Below are positions 28,267-41,800 of a stretch of DNA of 64,000 nucleotides, piece after piece. The DNA is from Mesostigma viride. Its lineage: Eukaryota; Streptophyta; Mesostigmatophyceae; Mesostigmatales; Mesostigmataceae. Each line of letters opens with the position of its first letter. Position 1 is the stretch's first letter. Position numbers and translations under genes: made by a program. Below the pieces are notes generated by a model that searched no databases, was not told the origin of the DNA, and saw only the letters and a list, made by a program, of their open reading frames with translations. The stretch spans positions 592,732-656,731 of the forward strand of contig RPFO01000086.1 of NCBI GenBank assembly GCA_009746045.1, given 5' to 3'.

Positions 28267-29130
28267 CTATTTTAGGCGATACTTGGGCAGCGGCGGCGTG
28301 TCGGTAATGGGCAGCCGCTTCCCCGGGAAGGGCGTGAAGTCCGGCTCCGAGGCGGCGCGCCGCAGGGAGGGCGGTAGCGCGGCCAGCGCAGCATCCCTCA
28401 GCTTGAGCTTGTTGGCGATGTCCTTCATCATGTGGTTGTGCTGGCGCGTCTGCAGAGAGGGGCGGGGGTAACCCACATCACCCACGTTGACCACGGGAGG
28501 ATGTCAGCAGCGCAAAAGGAATGTCAATGAGAGGCACCAAAAGCTGGCCTCGATTGCCTGCGTAAGAAGGATTGGGGGGGGGGAGGGGGCATGTGGCGGG
28601 GCAGGAAGCATGCATAGCGTAATCTACCGTGTTGGGAGGAATAAAAACAAGTCCTACAAAGGCATTAGTAGCAATAGAGGCATTGCACGCACTAAAATAT
28701 CTTGCAAATGGCCCTTTCCTTTGGAGCATGCCAATCAGTTTTTCAAGTTTTCCTGACACAGGTGATGGGCCCCGGTCGCCTAAACCGCACAGCCCCATAC
28801 CTTCATTCGACAGTAGTTTTTTACTTTCTCCTCAGCCTCCTTTAGTTCCTCGGGGGTGTGGCTCGGCCTTGGACGGGGCGTGAACGCTCGAAGGATCATA
28901 TCCCTTATATCCTTGTCGCCACCCGAAGGACGTGCTTCATCATACTTGTCAGGTTTCTTCTCTCCCCTCGCGGCAGGAGCTTTGTCTTTACCGCCTTTGG
29001 CACCAGCACCCGTTGCCTTGGTTGCATAGCATGCAACACCCCCGATGCCGTCCACGTCAACCCATGGCAGCCGTGTACAAAGCCAAGGCAGGGCATTCCG
29101 TTGACAACCGTATCTCAAGGCAGCGGCCAT
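28267..29130 (-). CDS. Small mitochondrial ribosomal protein, mL40-like (tentative)
   Basis: Two minus-strand exons, 29130-28801 and 28449-28267, joined by a GT-AG intron in phase 0; 170 residues. The N-terminus (MAAALRYGCQ, then RLPW and ACYATK) looks like a mitochondrial presequence. A lysine-rich charged linker follows. The conserved-looking core is EELKEAEEKVKNYCRMK, then RQHNHMMKDIANKLKLRDAA, LAALPPSLRRAASEPD, FTPFPGKRL and TPPLPKY. This order (R-HN, KLKL-AA-ALP, PD-TPFP-R, TPP-Y) matches my memory of a small plant mitochondrial protein and of the mL40 (MRP-L28) family, but the name is inference. That the gene is real is better supported than its name. It is divergent from Der, with 671 bases between the two start codons. 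Confidence 0.75.
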
Positions 29131-29801
29131 TTAAAGCCGCGCCTTGTTCCCCCAAATACTAAACAATAAACTTACACTAATGCAAACGACTAAAATTGTT
29201 ATTTCACTCTTGCCGCCCGCAGACAACAACTCGCTAGTGTCGACAACACTGCACTCTAGTCTGGTGCAAACGACGACACCAATTCGATAACGCCGCTTGC
29301 TGACTACGCCACTGGCACGGGGATTGCTGGCAGTGAGTGACACCCACCGGCCACCATGCCATAAAATCACATAAAATCACGACGATACACAGTTGCCCAT
29401 TGACGCTGTCCCCAGTCACTTGCATCACCTGCGGACCTCCGCAGCCAATCGCCGAAGCACGGGCAACGAGTACCAAGTTCTGATGAGTAGAGAACTTTTA
29501 CACTATCAGTAGCGAATAGAACAAAGTTATACACTGTAAGGGTACTCGTTCTCGCCAATTGGCACAACCACCATCGACCTGAGTGAGACTGCAGACTGCA
29601 CAATGAACTCACCGTGAATTTGCTCGTTCGCCTCGGGTTGCGGTTAGCTCCATGAAAGCCGGTCTCTACTTTTTGCAAGCGGGTTGTGCACGATCAAATA
29701 ACGTGCTCTTTTTCTCCCAATGTGTACATAGATGAGCGGGTTGTTAAGCCCCGCGACAGGACTATATGTGCACGAGCTGTGAATGACCAAAAGACGTCGG
29801 C
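29131..29801. promoter_or_regulatory. Divergent intergenic region mL40-like / Der
   Basis: This gap of 671 bases lies between two start codons on opposite strands, one mitochondrial and one probably plastid. It has no open frame of note and should contain both promoters. No canonical TATA box or repeated element stands out, so the role is inferred from position. Confidence 0.35.
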
Positions 29802-32800
29802 ATGAAACCATGGATTGCCCTCACTCGGGCCCTCCCGTGCATATCTCGGAGCCGTGAGAAAGCCGCCGTTTTTTTCTACGATAAGTTGTCCATCTCACTG
29901 CGAGGGCTATCTGGTTTCTGTCTCGGTGAGGAACGTGTACTTCAGCCATTGACAAGGTCGCAAGCATTGCCGGCTGCGGCGTTGCAGGCACCGAGCTATG
30001 TCGACACTTGTGCCACATCTCTGCGTTTGAATAATTTTGAGACTCCTCAGCACGTAGTACCAGTCAAGGCGTCAGGCTCACTTTCGTCTGAGGGTGGTTT
30101 TGGCAATGGCGGCTGGATAGTCTCCGAGTCCTCGCTGCCACCGTGGCGGGGGCCCGCCGTTGGTCCGCATGCCACGTTAGACCGCAACGAAGTGCAGGCG
30201 GGGCGTTCCCACGCTCGTTGGCTTCCTGGAAATGGGCTGCCTGTGATTTCCACGCCCTCGTCCGACGCTGTACTATGCGGCCTCGGGAACCCACGGGATG
30301 GGCGGCGCGTGGTGCGAAAGGCTAGACTTTCGCGAGGGGCCACCGCAAGGGGCCGGGAGCGTGCCAAAACTGGGCCGGTAGTAGAGACATCCCGGAGCCG
30401 GGGACTCCCCGAAGAGTATGATGCAGATTCTCGTTTGAAGACCCGGATTCCCGCCACTCTGGTTCCCCTACAGCTCCCCCGGGTCGCCCTCCTTGGCCGG
30501 CCCAATGTCGGCAAGTCGGCACTGTTCAACCGGCTGACGCGCCGGAAAAAGGCACTGGTTCGTCAGGCCAATGCGCTCGCTCTCTATGTCGTGGCAGAAC
30601 GATGGCTATTAGCCCTTCACTCGCTATTCTAAGAATGTACGGACAAGCTGGAAACAAACGAACATGTCGTGTACTCCGTGGGATGATCCTCACCCCCGGG
30701 CAACGTCCCCGGCCCCCAATGCCCATGCCGTATACTCGTACCGCATACCCATCCTCCATCTCCAGTCGCATGCTGACCGTCACGCAAGGCACGTGGATGG
30801 GCACGCTGCATGGCCTCGCTAGCCGCATGTGCCACCATATGTGCCAGTGGCACCCGTCACCATATACGTGCGGCTCTACCCCTCTAAGGGCGACAGGTTG
30901 AGGGTAATGGGAAGTGTCTCCAGCAAACATGCATCCAGCAACCATGCATCCAGCAACCATGCATCCAGCGAACATGCACCCATGCCCTACGGGCACGCCC
31001 ACCGCGGCCTGACAAGGGCTGCACGTGCCCGTGGCATGATACCCTGTCCTGTGCCGTTGCCTCTATTGCTACCCCATGTCACCACCTGTCACCTGTCTCC
31101 AACCGCCAGCTTGCATGGGGCCAGCCAGCTTCACCTCGTGATGCGTCGTGGGGATGAATGGCTGCACGTGGGGATGCTTGATGTGCTGCACTCATTGCCC
31201 CTTGTTGCTGTTGTGGGGGTGGAGCACTCAAATTTTGCTGGCGTACGACAGTGGCTGCCAGCGTGTTCGTTTGGGCATCTTTGGGATTCTTCTCTTGACA
31301 CTCAAGATCCCCTCGCCTCCCTGCCACACCGTTGCACGGCCACCCCCGCGCTACCAGGTGTACAACACGCCGGATGGGCACGTCACGCGGGACTACCGGG
31401 AGGTAAGCGTCGTCCTGTATAGGTCCTATACAGGTCCTATGTAGGTCCTGTATAGGTAATCGTCCTATATAGGATCTCAAGTGCGCTACGTCGTGGCGTC
31501 CTCCTGTATTGAACGATATTGGGTGCTACTGCCGCCCTTCACCCGGTGTCGCTTGCTCGAGCCATCCTGTGCGTGCGTGCGAGATGGTGATGGTATCAAG
31601 GAGACAACCAGCGCATGGCATCGCTGTCCTGTCCTATCGGGCCTTTCCTATGTTGTTGCCTATCGGGCCCTGGTCATTGTAGATCAGCTGGCAAGTGGGC
31701 CCAGAAACTGTCCTGGTTGCAGGAAGTCTAGTCGTTTCTACTTGATAGATGTTGAGTGACAGTTTGCTTGCTTGTCGGCGGTGCTTTCTTGGAGATGTCC
31801 AGAGTGGTAGTTGAGGGTGGCTTGCTTGGGGTTTTCCCGTGTTTGTGCGTTGGTGGCTTCCACCGCCATTAAGGCACGGTTCTGCCTCTGCAGACGGTTA
31901 TGCGTGGTCAGAAAGGGAGCTTGTCTGGTTGTGTGTTGAGCACACGAGGTGCCACAGGACCAGGAGGGGACGGTGTTTAGTAGGCTACGTGGGACATGTA
32001 CAGTATGGATATCTAAACATAGGGACTAGGTACAGTCTGATCAGCTACTTGGCCAAGCCCTCTCTTGAATAAGATCCTCACGCGTTGTGCCATGCCTGGA
32101 TGGCATGACCTGCCATGCCTGCATGCATGCCTGCACCATGACCTGCTTGGCGGCCTGCTTGGGTGGGCATGATGGGCTTGTGCCATGGTCTCGTGCCCCT
32201 CCCTCGCAGGGTGTGGCCCGGCTCGGGGGCTTGGAGTTTTGTGTGCTGGACACGGCGGGGCTGGAGCCGTCCGCAGCAAAAGGGACGCTGGAGGTAACGG
32301 ACTGCGCGCCTTGTTGGTTCGAGCATGGCTTATGCTGCCCACACACATGGCTTATGCTGCCCTTGTTGCCCTGTCATGCATGCTGCTTGTGCGGACCGTG
32401 GCGCCATGTCATGCATCTTGCTTATGCTGCCCAACTGTCCATGCCATGCGTGCTGCCCACCCCGCGTGTCTGACTGGGTGCGCCGCGTGCGCAGGCGAGG
32501 ACGCGCCAGCTCACCCTGTCGGCGCTACAAGAATGTTGCCTCGCGCTTCTGCTGCTCGACGCGCGGCATGGGGTGGGTGTCTGCGCCCCTAGTAGGGGGG
32601 GGGGGGAGGGGGGAAGAGGCAGGGGGGTTTGTCCCACCCATTTTGAAGCTTTCTTAGTAGGGAAGGATTACCAGGCAATCATGGAGTGCAGGTACTTTTG
32701 ATCTCCTTACCTCATTGAATGAGCATGGGATATCCTTTGTTTATGGGGAGCTCATTTGGTACGTTTTATCCCTTGGTACGTTCACCTTCTGTTTCCCCTG

Positions 32801-35800
32801 CCCATCACTTGCCAATACACCGGGTCAGTGCCCAGGAACCCTTTGGTCGGATGGCTGCTTCTTGACCCCTACGGTTGGCTGCCAAGCGGGGCTCGTTGTT
32901 CATCGGCTGCTTCACCCTCCCCATATGGTCGTCGCCCCCACCCTCTTATTGGTTGCTTCCCAGCCTTTGGCCGCTGCTTCGCAACCCCCTTCAAAACCTT
33001 ATGGTTACCCTGTAGACACCCTATAAGCACCCTAAAACACCCTATAAACACCCTATGAATGTACTGTCCCTGACAACCAGTCACTACCACCTCCTTCGCC
33101 CCCCTTTCCCCCCAATCACCAGGTGGTGGCTCAAGACCGCGAGCTGGCCCAGTTTGTGCGGGAGGCGGGCGTGCGGACTGTCGTCGTCGCAAACAAATGC
33201 GAGAATGCGCACAGGGACAACGGCGCGGTGGCTGCGGTGCTGGGAGAGGCCTTCTCCCTTGGGCTGGGCGAAGCCGTGTCCATCTCCGCAGAGACTGGGG
33301 AGGTGGGGGCTTTGCTGCGAGGTGGGGGAGGTGTTGCTTTGCTGCGACATGAGGGTGGTGGATGCCTTGCTTTGTTGCAAGACGGGGAGGTGCGACTGTG
33401 CATGTTTGCTTCCAAGACAGGGAAGACGTGTGGATGCTTTATCTAGGGGAAGAGGGGGCGGGGCGGGGGGTGCGGGGGGGGGGGGGGGGGATGCCTGTAC
33501 AGAACTATGAAGGGTTTGCGTATTTCCGTGGACATCCTTTTTGTCTACACCTGGTTAGTGATGCAGCCTGCTGTATTTTGGCTTAATGCTACCTGCCGTG
33601 CCGTGCACGTTGCAGCCTGCACCACTAGGGGAGATCTTGCGTGCTTTACATACACTATGTGAGGTAGTCCGGACGGCATGGGCGCAATCCTAGACGCAAT
33701 CACTGCCCCAATTCTACTGCAGCTATGGCCGTTTCAAGCGCTGGACTTTACCGGACAAGGTCAAACTGTGGGATGCTGACCCCTGGATAGGCTGGTCGAT
33801 GATGGAAAAATGATCTTATACTGCTTGCAACCGCTACAGGGCCTGGCCGAGCTCTACGAGAAGATTGCTCCTGCGGTGGAAGCGGAGCGCGCAACACTGC
33901 AAGAGGCCATGAAGAAACTTGAAGGGACCACCACAACCGAGGGTGATGATGAGCACGATGCGACGGAGGCGAGCGAGCGAGCGGATGCATCACAGGGCGG
34001 CACGGTCCACCTGGCCATTGCTGGCCTGCCTAATTCTGGCAAGTCGACCTTGGTGAGTGCTGCCGCGCACGAAGGAGGATCCATGCTCAAGAATATACAT
34101 CAAATGATGCTCTAGTCTAAGCTACTGAGGCCCTGGGTGTGGCTTTTAGTATCAGGAGGCTGTTGTAGCACGAGGCTGGTGTCGCAGGAGGCTGAGTTGA
34201 TCACGGTAACACGAGCAGCGGAGATAAAGAGTACTGGGTTAGATAATCCTAAACATGGGAACGGAAGTGTAGAAGGCACTGTGGCTCAACAGCACCTGCC
34301 ACTGTGGGCAAGCTTGCTGCCAGCGTCCATCCCCCGCCTGTATGTGGCTGATCAGGCTGGTCATGCGTGCAGGTGGCCACTAACGTGAAGAAATTCCTCC
34401 CCCTCCCACCCTTGTCAGATGAACCGACTACTGGGGAAGGAGCGCTGTGTCACCGGGCCGGAGCCGGGGCTGACTCGTGACGCGGTCCAAGACGTGATCG
34501 AGGCGGAGGGGCGCAAGATTTCGCTGGTGGGTGGGTGGGTGGGTGGGTGGGTGGGTGGGTGGGTGGGTGGGTGGGTGGGTGGGTGGGTGGGTGGGTGGGT
34601 GGGTGGGTGGGTGGGTGGGTGGGTGGGTGGGTGGGTGGGTGGGTGGGTGGGTGGGTGGGTGGGTGGGTGGGTGGGTGGGTGGGTGGGTGGGTGGGTGGGT
34701 GGGTGGGTGGGTGGGTGGGTGGGTGGGTGGGTGGGTGGGTGGGTGGGTGGGTGGGTGGGTGGGTGGGTGGGTGGGTGGGTGGGTGCTGCGGTGCTGCGGT
34801 GCTGCGGTGCTGCGGTGCTGCGGTGGTTGGCGCATGTTTGGCAGTTGATGAGTGGGTGGATAGGTGGATAGCTGTCGCATTGGAGGGCACATGTTTTGCA
34901 GTGGGTGGGTAGGGTTTTGCTCTGTGTTGGAGCAAGAAAATGCGATGGAGGCGACTGAAGCTGCAGGGGGATATATTCCAGGCTGGATTGCCACAGGAAC
35001 TCCTGGCAACGGCAAGAGGGAGCGGACGTGGCATGCAGAGGTCCACATTTAATAATGGCTACATCGCACCTTGTAGTAACCATGTGGTAGCACCCCCAGC
35101 AGTTAAATGATGTGTTCGATCTTCACGTACCTATGTCGCAGTCGTGCCGACATGCCGTCTGTAAATGTAAATGGTATGAGTACTCAGCACCCACCAGGCT
35201 TGCTTGCCTTGCTTCGATTAGCCTCCGTTACTCCCTGCCGCACCTCCCCACCTCGCCCTGCACTGGCACGCGCACGGCTCTCTAGGCCACTATTTCTAGC
35301 GCTCCCTACATCGTCTGTCAGGTACAAGCTTACCATCTTCCCTGTATGGCCCGACCATCTTCCCTGTTTGTCCTGACACGATTGCGCCGCCGGTGGGGGG
35401 AAGCGGCCAGGTTGACACAGCCGGATGGATCAAGCGGGCGGGCAGGGAGGCTCCTGAAGTTGCACTGAGTGCGCTGGATGCGCGCCAACGCCTGGCCTTC
35501 TCGCAAGTGGTGCTGCTGCTCACCGATGGCCACCAGGTACTGCTGAATGAACTTGCCATTCTATGCCACTTTGATAGAGGAGCCGTAGTCCTGCAATAGG
35601 AAGTGCTGCTGCTCACCGATGGCCACCAGGTACTGCTGAATGAACTTGCCATTCTATGCACTTTGATAGAGGAGCCGTAGTCCTGCCATAGGAAGTGCTG
35701 CTGCTCACCGATGGTCGCCAGGTACTGCTGAATGAACTTGCCATTCTATGCACTTTGATAGAGGAGCCGTAGTCCTGCCATAGGAAGTGCTGCTGCTCAC

Positions 35801-38800
35801 AGACAGCTGCTAGGTATGCTCTATTACAATACACAGTAGTGTCTTGCTGCAGTCGTGTCTTGCTGCAGTCGTGTCTTGCTGCAGTCGTGTCTTGCTACAG
35901 TGTCTTGCTGCAGTCGTGTCTTGCTGCAGTCGTGTCTTGCTGCAATTGTCTTGCTGCAGTCGTGTCTTGCTGCAGTCGTGTCTTGCTGCAGTCGTGTCTT
36001 GCTGCAGTCGTGCATTTCAGTGGTCGTAATGCTCACCGGCAGCCACCAGACAATTCTAAAATACCATGCCATTCCATGTTACTATGGTCGTGCTATAGTA
36101 TTGCTGCTGTATGCAGTGCTGTGGGTCACTGATGGTCGCCAGGTAGGGCTATCCATCCCATGGCAGTGCTATGCTACTGTAAGTGTTATGACAGTCTTCT
36201 CTTGTGGTCAGTTGTGGCATCAGCTAGAGGCCGGGAGGGGCATAGTTGTGGTTGTCGTTACCGCAACACGGGCTGCTGCTGATACCAGCGCAGTGCGAGC
36301 GCTTGTGGCCCAACACAGTGCAAGCGCTTGTGGCCCAACGCAGTGCAAGCGCTTGTGACCCAACACAGTGCAAGCGCTTGTGGCCCAACACAGTGCAAGC
36401 GCTTGTGGCCCAACGCAGTGCAAGCGCTGGTGGCCCAACGCAGAGCAAGCGCTTGTGGCCTGAAGTGGATCGCCGACGGATACGCCGGAGGGAGGGGGGA
36501 TGCTCTATATGTCACCATCACTCGTCCGACAGCACATCTTCATCCGACAACCTTGCTACCGTGCCTGATTGTTCGCAGCCATGTGCATAACGTGATTATT
36601 CGGGCAACATCAACAACAGCCCACCTCAGAAATCACCTTGTTGAAAGCATGTCACCATGTCACGAATGCCACCATGTCACCTAAGTCACCATGCCGCCAC
36701 TGTGCTGGGTCGTGACAGCTGCTGGAACGAGGCGCGCTCACCCGTGTGGAAGCGTTGCTGCTGCGACACGTGGCGGCCGAGGGGAGGGCGCTCGTGGTGC
36801 GTTTGCTCTCCCACCCACCTAATGCTGCTCCCTGCCACAGGGATGCCCTTTGCCTCTGACTTGACCACAGCTCCCTGCCCCTCGTGCCAGTAGTGATGGG
36901 TGCAGGCTCGCTCGTTTGTTGCTGCTGGCAATTTATTCGGATAGCCTGTATGCCTTGTTCATCCGGATCCGGCTGCATGCATGGTGTTGTCACGGAGCAG
37001 CATGGCCCCCGCATGCCAAAGTGGATCCGGTCATGGTCGGGAGACGTCCTTGGCATTTGTGCGGTAACAGGTGCCCGTGGGGTCAACAGGAGGCTGGGAC
37101 TGGTCCGTGTGGGTTGTAAGTGAATGGATATATTTAGAGAGGTATATGACAGAGTCCTTAAGCTGTGCATAAGCTGTGCAGCGATGCTACTCCGCTCGCC
37201 GTTTGTTTCCCAGCCAACAAAGCTGCCCTTGCGTGCTCGGGTCGCCATCGTTGGGAACGTTGGTCTGACTACACCCAGGGTTTTTTTTTTTTCAACGCCC
37301 ATGTGTCGCTCTCCTCTTGCGTCCATGGGCTCACGACATGGCCCTCTGCAGGTGGTGCTGAACAAGGCTGACCTGATGGAGGAGAAGGCGCCAGGTGGCA
37401 TAGGCAAGGGGATCATGCTCGTCCAGAAGACATTGGAAGATGTCCTGCCGCATGTGGGTATTCTGGCAGCCCTCACTCGTCCACTTGGCATGCCTTTTTC
37501 ATGATCGCGACTCGTCTGCCTCAATGCCTCCATGGTTGTGCGCGCCTGCCATGGACCTGCTGGCATGACATTCCAGTCGCATGCTGCTAATCTGTTTGCT
37601 ACAAACATTTTACTACGGACACCTTGCTACGGATGTGTTCTTCCCTGGGTGCTGCCCACCTCAAGCGGGTGCTGCCCGCTGTCCTGACCCAACACACACT
37701 GCTTGTGTGGCAGGCGTGAGGATAGCGGGGCAGGTTCCACGGCGGTGCCGATATTCTCGCTCTGGTGCCTACTTCGTCTCCGTGTGGTGTCATCCCGGTG
37801 TCAAGACGGTGCCTGTGTAGGGCGTCACTATGATTCCTGCATACTGCTATGGTGGCCCCCTGGTGCCTTCACATTATCTCACCATGATGTCATTTTTTAT
37901 GCTGGGTAGCCCTGGTGGTCGTCCCACGGTTGTTCGACAGCCTCAGCCAGCCACGTTTCAGCGCATTGAAAAAAAACTTTGCATGACATCTGCGTTTGTG
38001 CCCATGCGCCACACATCGTACCGTAGCGGTTATTGTAGAAGTAATTATTGTGCAAAGAGTTTTGGGATTTCGGATAGGCGTACGGGAGCTTTAGGGAATT
38101 GTTTGGCTGTAGGTACGTTTTCTGTTAGCTAATATTCAGGGGTGCATGCCCTCCGTTGCCTTCAAAACTAGGGCGCGACGCTAACAATCTGGCGCCATGC
38201 CGCACATACACGCCAGGCTTTGACTGCACGAGGCAGAACGAAGAGAGGTTTTTATAATGGACAAGGTTCATGTGTACATAACTATGCCTACTTCTTTGGC
38301 GACCGCCACTGCAGTAGCTGAGCAGCACCAGCACCCGTACACAGCATGAAACCTGGCGGTGCCAGCACTACTGCTGGCCCCGGCGCATGGACATCTTTGG
38401 CCACCCGAGGCTTGCCCGCGTGGCCACCTGGCTGCGGCGTGTACACCTTGTTGGTGGGTCCCAGGGGCGTGCATGCATTTATAATGGCGGTCCAAATGGA
38501 TCCCTGTTTCCTCGCCTGTGTCGGACTGCCACCCACACTGGCTACTGGCGTCTGCAGCTCGAGGGCGTCCCTGTGATGGCCATCTCGGCGGCGAGGGGCG
38601 ACAAAGTGGAGCAGCTGCTGCCAAAGGTGTGTGCCGGCAGATGTTTTCAAATGACGTGTGCTGGCAGATGCGGCCAAAGGGGTATGCTGGCAGATGTAAC
38701 CCCACTTCCGCACAGAAAGGACGAGGCGTTGCAATCGGTAGAGTTTCTGCCCCTTGTGTGCGCTGTCGTTGGTGGTGCAGTAGCAAGTCCGTGCAGCGCA

Positions 38801-41800
38801 TTCGCTGTTGATTCTGGCAGCAGGCGGGACGGGAGGAGGGCCGATCACACGTACCCATCGAGGGAAAAGGTTTTGCCCCCCCCACGGTTGTGTTTGATGA
38901 TAGCATGCTGGCGTGGGCGTATGGCAATAGGAGTAAGCTTCTTCTTGCAGGTGTGAGGTCTGTATACTTTCGGGACTGGAAAGAAGTAGCTTGGCATATG
39001 GATTATTTGGATGGCAGGACCAGGCACCGGCTGAAGCGCCGGCTTTATAAATGCAGCACATTTCCGGGTGCATTTTTTCCCGGGGCTCTTTTGTGTGCTG
39101 CATGCTGTCAGAGTGGGAAGAAGTGGCGCCCATCGGCTGGCATCATGCATATCTTCATTCAGTGGCCACTCGTTTGAACCCTTCGCCCTCTGGGCCTGCT
39201 GCCACAGCTTGCTTGGGCCGGAGGTGTGTGTGTAAGGAGTAATGGTTGCTGCCACGATGATGTCGTATTTTCTGCTGTGTTTACTAATACTGGGCTCCTG
39301 TGCTAAAAACATGCGGGTTTCGACAGGCAATGACGAGTGAGATAAGAGAACAGCTGTGTGGGTGCCTGACCAGCATTTTAAAGCTGTTCGAGCGGTTGCA
39401 GCCTTAGCCAGGGTGCACCTTATGCCCACGCCTTAGCCAGACCCACCCCTTTGCGCACATGCCAATCCCCTTGCCTCCCAATCCCACTTGTGCATCCTTT
39501 CGTGGTGGCCAGTCCTGTATGTATGGAATCTCACTGTTTCGTCGCGATGGACGTGGCCCGCTCACGTTGCATGGTCCCACTCATTTCTCGTCTGACATCT
39601 GCCTTGCCCCGCTGCTCAATGACCCGCTCGCTTGCCGCCGAACGTGCCGCACGCTTGCCGCCGAACGTGCCGCACGCATCACCCCACCTGGCAGGTGCTC
39701 GAGATGCATGAAAGGTGGTCTGTGCGCGTTAGCACGGGGCGACTCAACCGCTGGCTACTCAAGGTGAGGGGGGGGGGGCTTGCGTGGAACTGTGATGGGT
39801 GCTATGGGAAGGTGAGTGGAGGATTATGGGAAGGGAAGATGAACGGGTGGCGGTGGGATGGTGTAGTGGTGGTCCCGGAGAACCTGCCCGCATCCTCCCA
39901 AACATTTGCACTTGACACAATCAGAAGTCGCAGCATGGCCTGCAACCAGTACATAGGGTGGACAGGGACGCTGGGGCTGGTTAGCTTGTAACAGGGAGGC
40001 AAGGCACGGTTCTGCTCGGCTGTCGTGACAAACTGGCACACGTTAGCAACGGAGATAGACAATGAGTGCCATCGCATCAACATGAGGCCCAAGGGTGGGA
40101 TGTGGCTGGCCGGCCTAGTGGCGCATTATCGCTACGCAGTCGCTGCGATGCATGGGGCTCGTTGGATCGCTCACCCCATGGTGCATGCGTTAATGCATGA
40201 ATGAACAAATGCATGAAAATAGTGCATGCTTGTGAGAACGGCTTGCTCCCCCCCCCCCCTCCCCCCTTTCGAGGCACACCTGCACCAGGTCACCAGACCA
40301 ACTAAAATGTAGTTCTACAGAGTTTGACGCTGCAGCTCCAGTGCAGACAGAACACCTCCTGGCCTCGTGTCTAGGCACCCTCATAGATGGCACGTGATGG
40401 TGACACGGCAAGTAGCATGCCGCCCATTTTTGCATGGATCAGGAAACTTTTTTCTGACAAGACATGGACGATGGCCGTGCGTGCTTATGGTGCTCTATTC
40501 TTATTCTCAACCTGCCCACCGTGCAGTGGAGCATCCGGCAGAACCGTCCGCGCACAGAGGCCCGCATTCGCTACCTGACGCAGGTGGGTGCATGCCGCTT
40601 CCCTCGGTGCTGGTGGCTGAGTGGCGCCTTGCTGACATGACGCCACAGCCACCCACACACATCAAACATGACAGTTCTGGCATCCACCCTCTTATTAATA
40701 AAGCTCCACCAGCCGAGTTTAGACTACCATGACGGTGCTTACATGTCAACTGTACGCATGCAGCAGGTTTTTCTGCCAGTCCTCCAGTTCTCTGCTGGGA
40801 AATGAGGCAGCAACGTTTGCAGGGCAGCTGCTGTGCTGGCATTGTGTGCTGCCCATCACAAAAGCGGCCATGATACCATCTCGTACCTGGACAATCCCCC
40901 GACGGTACATGAGTTTGTCGACACGCGAGCGTGCCGTGCTCTTCTGTCGGCATGGCACGCAGGCCACGTGCCGTCTGCATTGTTTACACACGCGTATCCA
41001 ACACGGCTTGTTCATTACTTTCGTGAAGATCATGCAACTGGGGTCCCGGAGGGATCGGATTATCAGCCACGAGTTTTTGCACGCCAGGGGAACACCATTA
41101 CAATTCGTTCAAGTGGCCCGCCGGAGCGGCTGTACAATTTTTCCCAGTGAGCGCGCTGCCAAGTGTCCTTGTGGGCAAATTTTTAGGTGCCCCGTCACTT
41201 CGAGGTACTCGTGGTTCTCTGAACATAGTTTCTTTATAGTGAGATGGAAGGGTAGCCGCTATAGCTAGGTTATTGGGTTCACGTGACAAACCTTTTGAGG
41301 CCGGTGCGGCCTGATCCGGATCAGTCGTGGCCAAAGCTTTGGCCAGTTTTTTCTTGGCCAGGTGGCAGGAGCTACGTTGAGATATAAACCTGCCACTGTC
41401 TAGGTTTCTTGGCTCATGGCGTAGTGATTAACTAGATCTAGATTCTTTCTCTCACGCAATATGTGACCTAATAGCCCCGGCAGCCTTACGTAAGCTGCCG
41501 GCAATTAGAACGCCACATTGCGTCATTTGTTCAGACGCAACATTTGCGTGGCGAAAAAATGCCGTCCGGGCCAAGGCCGCATGACACGCAAAAAAGGACA
41601 AAAACAAACCCACCTAGCTAAGGTCGGCCTCTTTTCTTTTAGGCTACGGTACGAATTCAGCGAATTTCAGCGAATTTTCAGTCGAACCAAAGGAAGTGAA
41701 GGCAACTACCAAAAAGTTTCCGTTACGAATTTTCAGCCCAACACTCGCGCAAAATGAAGTGACGGCAACTACCAAAAAGTTTCCGTTACGAATTTTCACT

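Noticed and set aside
34428-35083. Proteins of Gly-Gly-Trp-Val or Thr-His-Pro-Pro repeats across the GGGT array
   Set aside because: They are translations of a microsatellite in a Der intron.
36652-37608. 318-residue minus-strand frame
   Set aside because: It is antisense to Der exons 9 and 10 and their introns and has no motif of its own.
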